A DNA stretch of 64,000 bases from an uncultured Eubacteriales bacterium (lineage in GTDB: Bacteria > Bacillota > Clostridia > Oscillospirales > Oscillospiraceae): contig CATXTO010000005.1 of assembly GCA_958402445.1 (NCBI GenBank), forward strand, positions 1 through 64,000, read 5' to 3'. The first letter of the stretch is position 1; each line of letters begins with the position of its first letter. The translations under genes were made by a program, and so were the position numbers. Shown piece after piece: positions 1 to 7,752 of this stretch. The notes under the pieces are model-generated. The model saw only the letters and a program-made list of their open reading frames with translations, was not told the origin of the DNA and made no database searches.

Positions 1-38
1 GATATTGTGTGAGGGGTTTGTGGTAGATAAAGCTCAGT

Positions 39-824
39 ATGTATCTAGGGAGAAATGGTGCAGGAAAAACAACTCTTATGAGAATAGTCTGTGGACTAAC
101 CAGGCCAGACAGCGGGAGCGTATTTTATGACGGAAAATCAATTCGTGATTTAGGGGAACAATATCGAAAAATTTTAGGATACCTGCCGCAAAATTTTGGT
201 TACTATCCGAGTTTTACTGTCCAGCGATATATGGAATATATCGCTTCATTGAAAGGGTTAAATAGGCATTTTAGCAAACGAAAAATCAGTGAGCTTTTAG
301 AAATTGTCGGATTGCAGGAGGCTCCAAAAGCTAAAATTTCTTTCTTGTCTGGCGGGATGCGTCAAAGGTTAGGAATTGCTCAATCTATGCTGAATGACCC
401 TGATGTTCTTATTTTGGACGAGCCCACGGTGGGGCTTGATCCTGCTGAACGTGTGAAGTTTAGAAATTTGATCAGTACAATTTCACAAGGTAAAATAACA
501 ATTTTGTCTACTCATATTGTTTCAGATGTTTCTTATATTGCCGATGATATTCTTTTAGTCCAGCATGGGCAATTACAATATTTCGGGAATGTTCAACAAC
601 TTACAACAGCAGTTGAAGGGAAAGTTTGGGAGGTGCTTGTTGAAAACCAACAGGCTAACAAGATTGCACAAGATTATATTGTTAGTAATATGCACCATAC
701 TCCGCAAGGCGCTATATTGCGTATTATTTCAGAGTACCAGCCTTTTCAACAAGCGAAAGCAATTCCACCTACTTTGGAGGATGCGTATTTGTTCTATACA
801 GGGGAAAGAGGCGGTGAATTATGA
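39..824 (+). CDS. ABC transporter ATP-binding protein, N-terminally truncated or damaged
   Basis: Nucleotide-binding subunit of an ABC-2 type exporter. It shows Walker A (GRNGAGKTT), the signature SGGMRQR, Walker B (VLILDEP) and the H-loop STHI. The product is 261 residues and lacks the first 30 or so residues that carry the A-loop; the related ATPase at 32527-33408 has 293. Related proteins read YG(L/I)LG(P/R)NGAGK just before Walker A, but here it reads MYLGRNGAGK, two residues short. An in-frame TAG at 24-26 prevents upstream extension. The gene overlaps the following permease by four bases (ATGA). Either a small deletion inactivated it or translation starts late at 39. Substrate unknown. 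Base composition is AT-rich, unlike the core genes. Confidence 0.75.
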   Translation: MYLGRNGAGKTTLMRIVCGLTRPDSGSVFYDGKSIRDLGEQYRKILGYLPQNFGYYPSFTVQRYMEYIASLKGLNRHFSKRKISELLEIVGLQEAPKAKISFLSGGMRQRLGIAQSMLNDPDVLILDEPTVGLDPAERVKFRNLISTISQGKITILSTHIVSDVSYIADDILLVQHGQLQYFGNVQQLTTAVEGKVWEVLVENQQANKIAQDYIVSNMHHTPQGAILRIISEYQPFQQAKAIPPTLEDAYLFYTGERGGEL

Positions 825-2086
825 AATTTGAATTGTATAAAATTTTTAGAAAGAAGATTGTACTAATTTTTATTGGAATAGGGCTATTATGGCTTTCCCT
901 TTCTATATTACTTCCGGCCTTGCAATACAGAACATTTACTGAACAGATGGAGCCTTTGGCGGGAATAGAGGCTATTCATTATGATCGGGATTTGCGAAAT
1001 CTGTATGCTGGACAGTACACGGCGGATGAATTAGCTCCACTGTATGCGGAATATGAAACAATATATAATAACCCGGACTATCAGCGTTCAACCGATGGGA
1101 GCGGATATTCCTTTTCTCCGGCGGATCGAAACACTACCCCACTAACTGATGAAGCCTATTATAAATATCTCAATCGGTATGGAGTTATTGCAAGTATTGG
1201 CAATCGTGCAAAATACTCCCCTCTGTATATAGAAGATGCAAAAATATCAGGAAATTTGGCAGAGCTCTACGAGGGATCAATCGTTCAGTCATCGGCAGAG
1301 GACAGCCTTGTACCTCCTGCTGATTTAGAAAATCCCATTGTCCAAAAGGTATTAGGAATGTATGATGTCTTGAATACTTCCTTTTATGGAGAATATCTTG
1401 AAGGATGGGTGTCATTTTTTAATACTGTTCCACTATTCTTTCAATACTTTGTGGGGTTAATCATTCTGATTGGAATTGCCCCTGTATTTGCTGAGGAAAG
1501 GCACTCCGGCTCTGACAAAGTATTGCTAACAACGCAATACGGGAAAAGCAAGTTGATCCGATACAAAGTTTTAGCGTGTTTTTTATTTGCAACTTTCGTT
1601 TTTGTCCTTTTTTTTGCTTGTTCTGTATTTGTGTGTATCGCGATATATGGAACATCCGGCCTAAAGGCCAGTATTCAATTAGTCGCACATTGTAATTTGT
1701 CTCCATATAACCTTTTCGTTGGCGGTGCTCTCATTTTATGGGGCCTGTTAGGATGGGGGGCTGCTTTGGTGACTGCGGCTGGGGCATTATTAATTTCGGC
1801 GGCAAGTCCAAATGCTTTTGCGGCGTTTATTCCCTCACTTATCGGATATATAGTGCCAGTAGCAAGTTTTGCGGGATTGTCCCCTACAATACACCGATTT
1901 ATGCAACTACTACCGATAAATATAATTGGAGCTATAGATCGCCTTTTTAGTATGTCTGATTTCTATAATATTTTTGGTTTGCTGGTAGAGAAAAAGATCG
2001 TTTGCATAATTGTGTGGGCCGTTCTTATTGTACTTTGCGTTGTTTTTTCTTCTTATCTCTTTAAGAACAAAAAAGCATCAAATTGA
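821..2086 (+). CDS. ABC-2 type transporter permease
   Basis: A 421-residue integral membrane protein, translationally coupled to the ATPase by the ATGA overlap. It has one N-terminal membrane segment (about residues 12-35), a large hydrophilic extracytoplasmic region (about 36-205), then five or six membrane helices to the C-terminus. The cytoplasmic loop after helix 2 (EERHSGSDKVLLTTQYGK) is the usual coupling region of ABC-2 permeases that have a large first loop. Each half of the 782-residue permease at 33405-35753 has a similar plan. Substrate unknown; such pairs often export or give resistance to peptides, but nothing here proves that. AT-rich, probably acquired. Confidence 0.8.
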   Translation: MKFELYKIFRKKIVLIFIGIGLLWLSLSILLPALQYRTFTEQMEPLAGIEAIHYDRDLRNLYAGQYTADELAPLYAEYETIYNNPDYQRSTDGSGYSFSPADRNTTPLTDEAYYKYLNRYGVIASIGNRAKYSPLYIEDAKISGNLAELYEGSIVQSSAEDSLVPPADLENPIVQKVLGMYDVLNTSFYGEYLEGWVSFFNTVPLFFQYFVGLIILIGIAPVFAEERHSGSDKVLLTTQYGKSKLIRYKVLACFLFATFVFVLFFACSVFVCIAIYGTSGLKASIQLVAHCNLSPYNLFVGGALILWGLLGWGAALVTAAGALLISAASPNAFAAFIPSLIGYIVPVASFAGLSPTIHRFMQLLPINIIGAIDRLFSMSDFYNIFGLLVEKKIVCIIVWAVLIVLCVVFSSYLFKNKKASN

Positions 2087-2133
2087 TATATTAAAGCTAC
2101 TTCTGGACAATGTGCCCAGAGGTGAGTAATGAA

Positions 2134-3352
2134 TAACAGATTTTTTATCCCCGCCAGACAGCAAAAGTGAAAAAACCTCAATCCGCACTAGGACGAGCCT
2201 GGGGCAAATGGTGGAGGAGGGCCACTACAAAGGCGGCAACGCCCCCTATGGCTACGACCTTGTAAAAAGCGGGCGGATCAACAAGCGCAAGCACGAGGTC
2301 TACGATCTGGCCGTCAACGAGGCCGAGGCCAACCTGGTGCGGATTATCTTTGACAAATACGTGCATGAGGGCTACGGGGCCCAGCGGATCGCCACCTACC
2401 TGAACAATCAGGGCTACCGGGCCCGGACGGGCAAGAAGTGGCACCACGCCAGCATCCGGGGTATCATTTGCAATCTCACCTATACCGGCGTACTGCGGAG
2501 CGGTGAAAGCCGTTCCCCGGTACAGCCCCATTTGCAAATCATTTCCCCTGAACTGTTCGAGGCCGCCTAACATATCCGTACCTCACGCGCCAACGCCGCC
2601 GAGCCGGAGCGTACTGTCCCTCGCAATATTGTAGGCAATTCGCTCTTGTCCGGTAACGTCTTTTGCGGCCGTTGTGGGGCCCGACTGACCCTTACTACCA
2701 ACGGCAAGGCTTATCCCTGCAAGGATGACTCCAGCCGGGTGGTAAAGCGTGTGCGGTATATCTGTGCTATGGCAAGACCCGTAAGCAGACAGAGTGCGAC
2801 GGGCAGACCGGCTATACGGCCCATATCCTGGACTGTATCATTGACAAGCTGGTGCGCCAGATTTTTGAACGCATGAAAGCCGTCCCCAAAAGCAAGATTG
2901 TCAATCTCCGCTACCGGGAAAAGAGGGAGGAGCGGAAAAGCCTGCTTACCTCCGTCCGGGCCGACTACACCAAGGCCGCCGCTGATCTTGATATGCTGAA
3001 GGTAGAGGTCATCAAGGCCCTGCGCGGGGAAAGCGCCTTTTCAAAGGAAATGCTGAGCACCCTTATAAGCGAGGCTGAGGCCAAATGTGCCGAACTGAAA
3101 CAGAATTTTGAAGCGGCCCAGGCCGCCTGCGACGAGGGGAAAGCCGTTCTGGCCGCGCTCAACATCCAATATGACGACATCATTTCCTGGGCTGAAATGT
3201 ATGACACGGCCAGCTTTGATGCAAAGAAAATGATCGTCAACTGCCTGATTGGCCGGGTGGAGGTCTACCGGGACTACAAGCTGCACATTGATTTCAACAT
3301 TGACTTTAGCCAGTTTAGCCTCGGAATGGACATTGTGACCATAGCCGCATAA
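2134..3352 (+). pseudogene. Large serine recombinase, degenerate (5' truncated, nonsense codon, frameshift)
   Basis: Reading across the lesions gives the C-terminal two-thirds of a large serine site-specific recombinase. There is a Recombinase domain (from SLGQMVEEGHYKGG at about 2199 to ELFEAA), then a zinc-ribbon domain (FCGRCGARL, later YIC), then a long coiled-coil region ending in NCLIGRVEVYRDYKLHIDFNI. The N-terminal catalytic resolvase domain with its serine is absent; the frame opens after a TGA at 2130-2132. A TAA at 2568-2570 follows GAGGCCGCC where relatives continue with Gln. Near 2763-2766 an extra TG moves the frame from RYIC to CYGKTRKQTEC. Three independent lesions make activity very unlikely. 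Confidence 0.88.
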
Positions 3353-3354
3353 AG

Positions 3355-3388
3355 CAAAAATCCGCTTCTTTTCAGAAACGGATTTTTG
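3355..3388. terminator. Bidirectional rho-independent terminator
   Basis: Inverted repeat CAAAAATCCG at 3355-3364 and CGGATTTTTG at 3379-3388 with a 14-nt loop. It lies between the recombinase stop and the 3' end of tRNA-Ala, which converge, so the A and T tracts can serve both strands. Confidence 0.75.
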
Positions 3389-3407
3389 TCTGCACTCTCT
3401 TGAATGT

Positions 3408-3483
<76 letters not shown>

Positions 3484-3533
3484 AAATTATAAGAGAGTGC
3501 ATATTCAATTTGCGCCCTGCAAACTGCTTTTCT

Positions 3534-3561
3534 ATAATAGCACAATTTTAGAAGTTGTCAA
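3534..3561 (-). promoter_or_regulatory. Sigma-A promoter of tRNA-Ala
   Basis: On the minus strand, TTGACA (3561-3556) and TATTAT (3539-3534) are separated by 16 bp, about 50 bp upstream of the tRNA 5' end. Confidence 0.75.
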
Positions 3562-3662
3562 GCAGAACTTTATCTTTTTTGCGCTTTTATAGCTGCGGCG
3601 CGCAGACACGGCACGATTAAAAAAGTTCCTTGCTTCCATGAAAAGCATGGGCGCTATCAGAG

Positions 3663-3685
3663 CCCCGCAGAAGGCCGCTGCGGGG
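3663..3685 (-). terminator. Hairpin downstream of the zinc-ribbon membrane protein
   Basis: CCCCGCAG (3663-3670) and CTGCGGGG (3678-3685) form an 8-bp stem with a 7-nt loop just after the minus-strand stop at 3694. No T-run follows on that strand, so its role as a terminator is uncertain. Confidence 0.45.
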
Positions 3686-3693
3686 AGTCAGTA

Positions 3694-4065
3694 TCAAGTC
3701 TTTTTCACAAACTTTTCGTGGCATTTCGGACAGGTGATGGAGATTTTTCCCTTACCTTTTGGGACCCGAACCAGTTGCTTGCATTTCGGACATTTAAAAT
3801 ACTTGTTTTTGCGGTCCTTCATCCGATCTAAGAACTGCAAATATCTACGGTTTTCCTGATAACGACGATAGGTATTGCGGGACATCATCCGGTAAATCAC
3901 TAGGATCATAGGTAAATACGCCAACAGACTCAGCCAGCCGTTGCGCAGAAACATCCCAATGATGCAAAGTACCAGGCCGAAAACCAGGATAACCAGATTC
4001 AGCTGGTCCACGCCATAGCGGCCCTGAAAAAAACGGCGAAACCAATCGCCAAATCTATGCTTCAT
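3694..4065 (-). CDS. Small membrane protein with C-terminal zinc ribbon
   Basis: A 123-residue protein of unknown function. A basic N-terminus is followed by two membrane helices (about residues 22-41 and 44-60), a charged linker rich in Arg/Tyr/Lys, and a C-terminal zinc ribbon made of two CPKC pairs around residues 91-94 and 112-115. This layout suggests a membrane-anchored cytoplasmic zinc finger. Similar short proteins occur in Clostridia, but I know of no assigned role. It is transcribed alone from a clear promoter at 4098-4125. Confidence 0.8.
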   Translation of the reverse strand: MKHRFGDWFRRFFQGRYGVDQLNLVILVFGLVLCIIGMFLRNGWLSLLAYLPMILVIYRMMSRNTYRRYQENRRYLQFLDRMKDRKNKYFKCPKCKQLVRVPKGKGKISITCPKCHEKFVKKT

Positions 4066-4097
4066 GCGTCCATCACCTTACGGAAATTGATAGACAC

Positions 4098-4125
4098 ATT
4101 ATATGGCAAAATCCATAAAATTCAA
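4098..4125 (-). promoter_or_regulatory. Sigma-A promoter of the zinc-ribbon membrane protein
   Basis: On the minus strand, TTGAAT (4125-4120) and TATAAT (4103-4098) with a 16-bp spacer. The predicted start is about 25-30 bp from the gene. Confidence 0.7.
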
Positions 4126-4159
4126 CAGTTTTTAAGGATTGTTTACGGATTGTTAAATA

Positions 4160-4177
4160 TTCTGAGATATCTCAGAA
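4160..4177. repeat. 18-bp perfect palindrome between rnpB and the zinc-ribbon gene
   Basis: TTCTGAGATATCTCAGAA is identical to its reverse complement. It sits 35 bp upstream of the -35 of the 3694-4065 gene and about 100 bp past the 3' end of rnpB. It could be an operator or part of an rnpB terminator; neither is demonstrated. Confidence 0.6.
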
Positions 4178-4277
4178 ACAATCTCAATAAAGCGCATCAT
4201 GACAAGTAAGCTGGAAGACAAGCGGGCGCTGTGGTCGCACCGGTGGGCACACAATGCGGCGATGCGAAGAAGATGCG

Positions 4278-4621
4278 GTGCAACCGGGTCTATAAGCCGG
4301 GTTCTGTCGTGGACAGCCATCTATCTAGACCCGCCGTTGCCGACGGGTTCCAGCCACCTCTTGGGAACGGCCGGGCCAGCCCATGTTCCCTGCACGGTGT
4401 TGCTCCGGATAGAGTTTACAGCATCCCGATGTTCCCATGGGACGGGTGAGCTCTTACCTCACCTTTTCACCCTTACCCTCCGAAAAGGGCGGTATCTCTC
4501 TGTTGCACTTGTCCTAGGGTCACCCCCGGCGGGCGTTACCCGTTATCCTTGCCCTGTGGAGCCCGGACTTTCCTCACAGGACGCCTTTCGGCGTTCCCGC
4601 GCGGCTGTCCGACCCGGTTGC
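4278..4621 (-). ncRNA. rnpB: RNase P RNA, bacterial class A
   Basis: The catalytic RNA of ribonuclease P, which removes tRNA 5' leaders. Reading the minus strand from 4621, the conserved segments occur in order: GAGGAAAGTCCGGGCTCC near the 5' end, the CACAGGGC segment, the central AGGGTGAAAAGG region, and CCCGGCTTATAGACCCGG near the 3' end. The terminal P1 helix is formed by GCAACCGGGTC (4621-4611) and GACCCGGTTGC (4290-4280). The 3' limit is set from P1 and may be a few bases off. Confidence 0.93.
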
Positions 4622-4627
4622 CGAAAT

Positions 4628-4656
4628 ATTGTACCGTATTTTTTTCGGGTTGTCAA
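4628..4656 (-). promoter_or_regulatory. Sigma-A promoter of rnpB
   Basis: On the minus strand, TTGACA (4656-4651), a 17-bp spacer and TACAAT (4633-4628). The start predicted 7 bp downstream coincides with the first base of helix P1, which supports the rnpB 5' end. Confidence 0.8.
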
Positions 4657-4811
4657 ACCCAGAGAGAAGATATCGACGGTTATTTTAAAAGAAGCGATTT
4701 GTGGACATGCAATGGAGTTCTGTTTTGCCGGAAAGAGGCAAGATTTGGCAGAGGGAAAAGCTTCCCAGTAAAACAAGCCGCCTGGAATCGGACTTTCCTT
4801 TTCAAATTGCG

Positions 4812-4840
4812 TTGCAAAGTTACCAGAAAACGGCTATACT
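4812..4840 (+). promoter_or_regulatory. Probable promoter of the murD operon
   Basis: TTGCAA (4812-4817), a 17-bp spacer and TATACT (4835-4840), 50 bp upstream of murD and divergent from rnpB. Confidence 0.65.
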
Positions 4841-4890
4841 AATTCCAGACTGACTTTGCAGAGAATGTATGAGGGAAATGGGGTGTTGGT

Positions 4891-6276
4891 ATGGAGAATT
4901 CTGCTTTTGAGCATTATTTTGATAACCTGCGGGGAAAGCGTGTGGCTGTTTTGGGCCTTGGAGTCAGCAACCGGCCCCTGGCAAAACTGCTGCTGACCCA
5001 TGGCTGTCAGGTCATAGGCTGTGACCGGACGCCCCGGGAGCGGGCGGACCAGGCGGTGTTAGAGCTGGAGAGAGACGGGGCCGTACTCCGCCTGGGTCCC
5101 AACTACTTGGAGGATTTACAGGCAGACGTGGCGTTCCGGACACCGGGAATGCACCCGAATATGCCGGCGCTGGTGAGGCTGCGGCAGACAGGTGTGAAAA
5201 TCACCTCGGAGATGGAGGCGTTTTTTGAACTGTGCCCTTGCCAGATCATCGGCGTCACAGGCTCCGATGGAAAGACCACCACCACGACTCTCATTGCGGA
5301 GATGCTGCGAGAGGCCGGATACAGGATTTGGTTGGGAGGGAATATTGGGCAGCCCCTTCTGTCGCTGGTTCCCCAAATGAAGCCGGACCACTATGCAGTG
5401 GTGGAGCTGAGCTCTTTCCAGTTGATGGACATGCGGCGCAGTCCGCATATTGCGGTCGTGACCAATTTAGCGCCGAACCACCTGGACGTTCATCGGGATA
5501 TGCAGGAGTACATTCAGGCCAAGCAGAATGTCTACCGCTATCAGAGCGGGTCCGACCTGCTGATTGTGAACATGGATAACCCCATCACCAGGGATTTTGT
5601 GGGCCCGGGCGCACTGCGGAAATTCTCCCGGCTGGGCAGGCCGGAAGCCGGGGTATTCCTGGAGAACGGCGGCGTGTATCGCTGCAGCCCGCAGGGACAA
5701 AATGCCCTGATTCTCCTGCAGCAGGAGATCTTACTGCCGGGTATCCATAACGTGGAGAACTATATGGCGGCCATCGCCGCCGTGGAGGGCCTGGTGCCTG
5801 ACGTGGCGATACGGAAGGTTGCGGCGCATTTTGCGGGCGTGGAGCACCGCATTGAGCTGGTACGGGAAAAAGACGGGGTCCGGTATTACAACGACTCCAT
5901 TGCCTCATCCCCAAGCCGGACCATCGCGGGCCTGCGCAGCTTCCCGCAGAAGGTCGTTCTGATCGCCGGCGGGTATGATAAACATATTCCGTATGATACG
6001 CTGGGACCAGAAATTTGCCGGCATGTCAAGCTCCTGATTGTCACAGGGGATACGGGGGAGAAGATTCGGCAGGCCACTGTACAGGCCCCGACCTACCAGC
6101 CCGGCAAGCCTGAAATTCAGAGCGTTCCGGAGTTTGCGCAGGCGGTGTTGACCGCAGCGCAGGCGGCAAGGCCCGGGGATGTGGTGCTTTTGTCGCCGGC
6201 CAGCGCCGCCTTTGACCGGTTCCCCAACTTTATGGTCCGGGGCCAGTATTTTAAGGAATTGGTACAGAGCCTATAA
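4891..6276 (+). CDS. murD: UDP-N-acetylmuramoyl-L-alanine--D-glutamate ligase
   Basis: Cytoplasmic Mur ligase adding D-Glu to UDP-MurNAc-L-Ala with ATP. The 461 residues show the N-terminal Rossmann domain (VAVLGLGVSNRPLAK, about 17-31), the P-loop GSDGKTTTT (about 124-132), the ELSSFQL motif typical of MurD, NLAPNHLDVH in the central domain, and the C-terminal segment GGYDKHIPYD. It heads murD-ispD-ispF and lies about 40 kb from the division and cell-wall cluster, which lacks a murD copy. No other murD is seen in the window, so this is probably the only copy. Confidence 0.95.
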   Translation: MENSAFEHYFDNLRGKRVAVLGLGVSNRPLAKLLLTHGCQVIGCDRTPRERADQAVLELERDGAVLRLGPNYLEDLQADVAFRTPGMHPNMPALVRLRQTGVKITSEMEAFFELCPCQIIGVTGSDGKTTTTTLIAEMLREAGYRIWLGGNIGQPLLSLVPQMKPDHYAVVELSSFQLMDMRRSPHIAVVTNLAPNHLDVHRDMQEYIQAKQNVYRYQSGSDLLIVNMDNPITRDFVGPGALRKFSRLGRPEAGVFLENGGVYRCSPQGQNALILLQQEILLPGIHNVENYMAAIAAVEGLVPDVAIRKVAAHFAGVEHRIELVREKDGVRYYNDSIASSPSRTIAGLRSFPQKVVLIAGGYDKHIPYDTLGPEICRHVKLLIVTGDTGEKIRQATVQAPTYQPGKPEIQSVPEFAQAVLTAAQAARPGDVVLLSPASAAFDRFPNFMVRGQYFKELVQSL

Positions 6277-6288
6277 GGAGGATAGCGG

Positions 6289-7026
6289 ATGAAGGAACTG
6301 CTGAAAACGGCGGATATTGTCCGGAAGACCCTGCGCTGTAAGCCCTGCGGCGCGGTGATTGTGGCGGCTGGATCCGCTGCCCGCATGGAGGGCATTGATA
6401 AGGTGATGGCGGATCTGGGGGGCGAGCCCTTGATTTTACGGACGGCGCGGGCCTTTCAGGCCTGTAGCCTGATTCATGAGATCATCGTAGTGACCCGACC
6501 GGATCTGATACTGCCGATTGCGGAGCTTTGCAGGGAGCTGGGGCTGGATAAGGTCCGCGCCGTGGTGGATGGCGGAAAGACCCGGCAGGAATCCGTGAAT
6601 TTGGGACTGGGCTGCCTTTCCCGGAAAGCCAAGCTGGCCGCTATTCAGGACGGGGCCAGGCCGCTGGTTACGGTAGAGCTTATTGAACGTGTGGTTCGGG
6701 CCGCCAACACCTATGGGGCGGCCGCCCCGGCGATCCCGGTCAAAGACACTATAAAGATTGCCAAGGGAGGCCTGGTGGTACGTACTCAGGACCGTTCCTC
6801 CCTATATGCCGTTCAGACGCCCCAGGTCTTTGATTTTGACCTGATTCGGGGCGCGCTGGCAAAGGCCGAGCGGGATGGAGTGGACGGAACGGACGACTGC
6901 GCCGCCGTGGAGCGCATTGGCATGTCCGTGAAATTGGTGGACGGGGAGGAGCGGAATTTTAAAATTACCACGCCCATGGACCTGCGCCTAGCACGCGCGC
7001 TGTGGAGGGAGGAGGAGCAGTCTTGA
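6289..7026 (+). CDS. ispD: 2-C-methyl-D-erythritol 4-phosphate cytidylyltransferase
   Basis: Third step of the MEP isoprenoid pathway: CTP plus methylerythritol phosphate to CDP-methylerythritol. The 245 residues carry the nucleotide-binding loop AVIVAAGSAARM (about 22-34), VVDGGKTRQESV, IQDGARPLV and the PVKDTIK segment typical of IspD. About 20 residues precede the usual start of the fold; the ATG at 6289 is supported by AAGGAGG seven bases upstream. It follows murD by 12 bp and overlaps ispF by four bases. MEP products feed undecaprenyl phosphate, so sharing an operon with murD is sensible. Confidence 0.93.
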   Translation: MKELLKTADIVRKTLRCKPCGAVIVAAGSAARMEGIDKVMADLGGEPLILRTARAFQACSLIHEIIVVTRPDLILPIAELCRELGLDKVRAVVDGGKTRQESVNLGLGCLSRKAKLAAIQDGARPLVTVELIERVVRAANTYGAAAPAIPVKDTIKIAKGGLVVRTQDRSSLYAVQTPQVFDFDLIRGALAKAERDGVDGTDDCAAVERIGMSVKLVDGEERNFKITTPMDLRLARALWREEEQS

Positions 7027-7529
7027 GAATTGGGCATGGATACGACGTACATCGGCTGGTGCCGGGCAGAGATTTGATAGTGGGCGGCATGAAGGTGGCG
7101 TTTGACAAGGGCCTAGAGGGCCACTCCGACGCGGACGTTTTGCTTCATGCGGTGATGGATGCCCTGCTGGGCGCGGCGGGGCTTGGCGACATCGGCCGGC
7201 ATTTTCCCGACTCAGACCCCGCCTACGCTGGCATTTCCTCCCTGCGGCTTTTAAAAGCGGTGGCGGAAAAAATTAAGGGAGCGGGACTTCACGTGGGAAA
7301 TCTGGACGCCACCATTCTGGCGCAGGAACCGAAGCTTGCCCCGTACTTGCCGCAGATGGCTGCAAATATTGCCGTGATGCTGCAAACGGACGCCCGCAGG
7401 GTCAACCTCAAGGCCACCACGGAGGAGGGGTTGGGCTTCACCGGAGCCGGCGAGGGAATTGCCTGCCATGCGGTCTGTCTGCTGGAGGAGGAGCGCGATT
7501 GGTCGAATGAGGTTCCTTCTGTACACTGA
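7023..7529 (+). CDS. ispF: 2-C-methyl-D-erythritol 2,4-cyclodiphosphate synthase
   Basis: Fifth step of the MEP pathway. The 168 residues start RIGHGYDVH, which supplies the metal ligands Asp8 and His10, followed by GHSDADVLLHA and the GDIGRHFPD loop; the C-terminal part contains KATTEEGLGFTG. The chosen start is TTG at 7023, overlapping the ispD stop in TTGA, with GAGGAGGAG just upstream. An ATG at 7002 would add seven residues not normally present in the family. ispD and ispF are separate genes here rather than fused. Confidence 0.93.
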   Translation: MRIGHGYDVHRLVPGRDLIVGGMKVAFDKGLEGHSDADVLLHAVMDALLGAAGLGDIGRHFPDSDPAYAGISSLRLLKAVAEKIKGAGLHVGNLDATILAQEPKLAPYLPQMAANIAVMLQTDARRVNLKATTEEGLGFTGAGEGIACHAVCLLEEERDWSNEVPSVH

Positions 7530-7560
7530 CGGAGCGAGTTTTTAACCAAAAATAAATAGG

Positions 7561-7595
7561 AGGTGTCGGGGAACGGTTTCCTTGGCACCTTTTTG
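7561..7595 (+). terminator. Rho-independent terminator after ispF
   Basis: AGGTGTC pairs with GGCACCT (one G-T pair) around an inner GGGAA/TTTCC stem, followed by TTTTT. Confidence 0.75.
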
Positions 7596-7641
7596 CTTGA
7601 CTTAGTAGGAAAGCAGGCTTTGGTTTAAATTCTGTAGGAAA

Positions 7642-7670
7642 TTGATTCCACCAGGGGAGTATGGTAAAAT
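7642..7670 (+). promoter_or_regulatory. Sigma-A promoter of the lipoprotein gene
   Basis: TTGATT (7642-7647), a 17-bp spacer and TAAAAT (7665-7670), about 80 bp upstream of the ATG at 7753. Confidence 0.65.
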
Positions 7671-7752
7671 AAAAGTGAATAGGTTTGGCCGTGAAACCAT
7701 TGGAAATTACCGTAAGGAAACAAAGACTCTTTTGGGAGACGGGAGGTTATGC

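Larger units (their letters stand above)
1..3352. mobile_element. Probable remnant of an integrated element (AT-rich ABC pair plus dead serine recombinase)
   Basis: The ABC transporter genes up to about 2090 are clearly richer in A/T than the rest of the window. They are followed by a degenerate large serine recombinase that stops about 55 bp from tRNA-Ala. Accessory transporters next to recombinases are typical cargo of integrative elements in Clostridia. The left end lies outside the window and no attachment repeats can be seen, so the boundaries are inferred. The recombinase itself is GC-rich, so the two parts may have different origins. Confidence 0.5.

Noticed and set aside
4199..4842. 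Several open frames of 70-190 codons on both strands
   Set aside because: They lie over the RNase P RNA and its promoter and have no family features or SD.
5103..6395. Antisense open frames over murD
   Set aside because: Shadow frames of a GC-rich gene; no motif and no SD.
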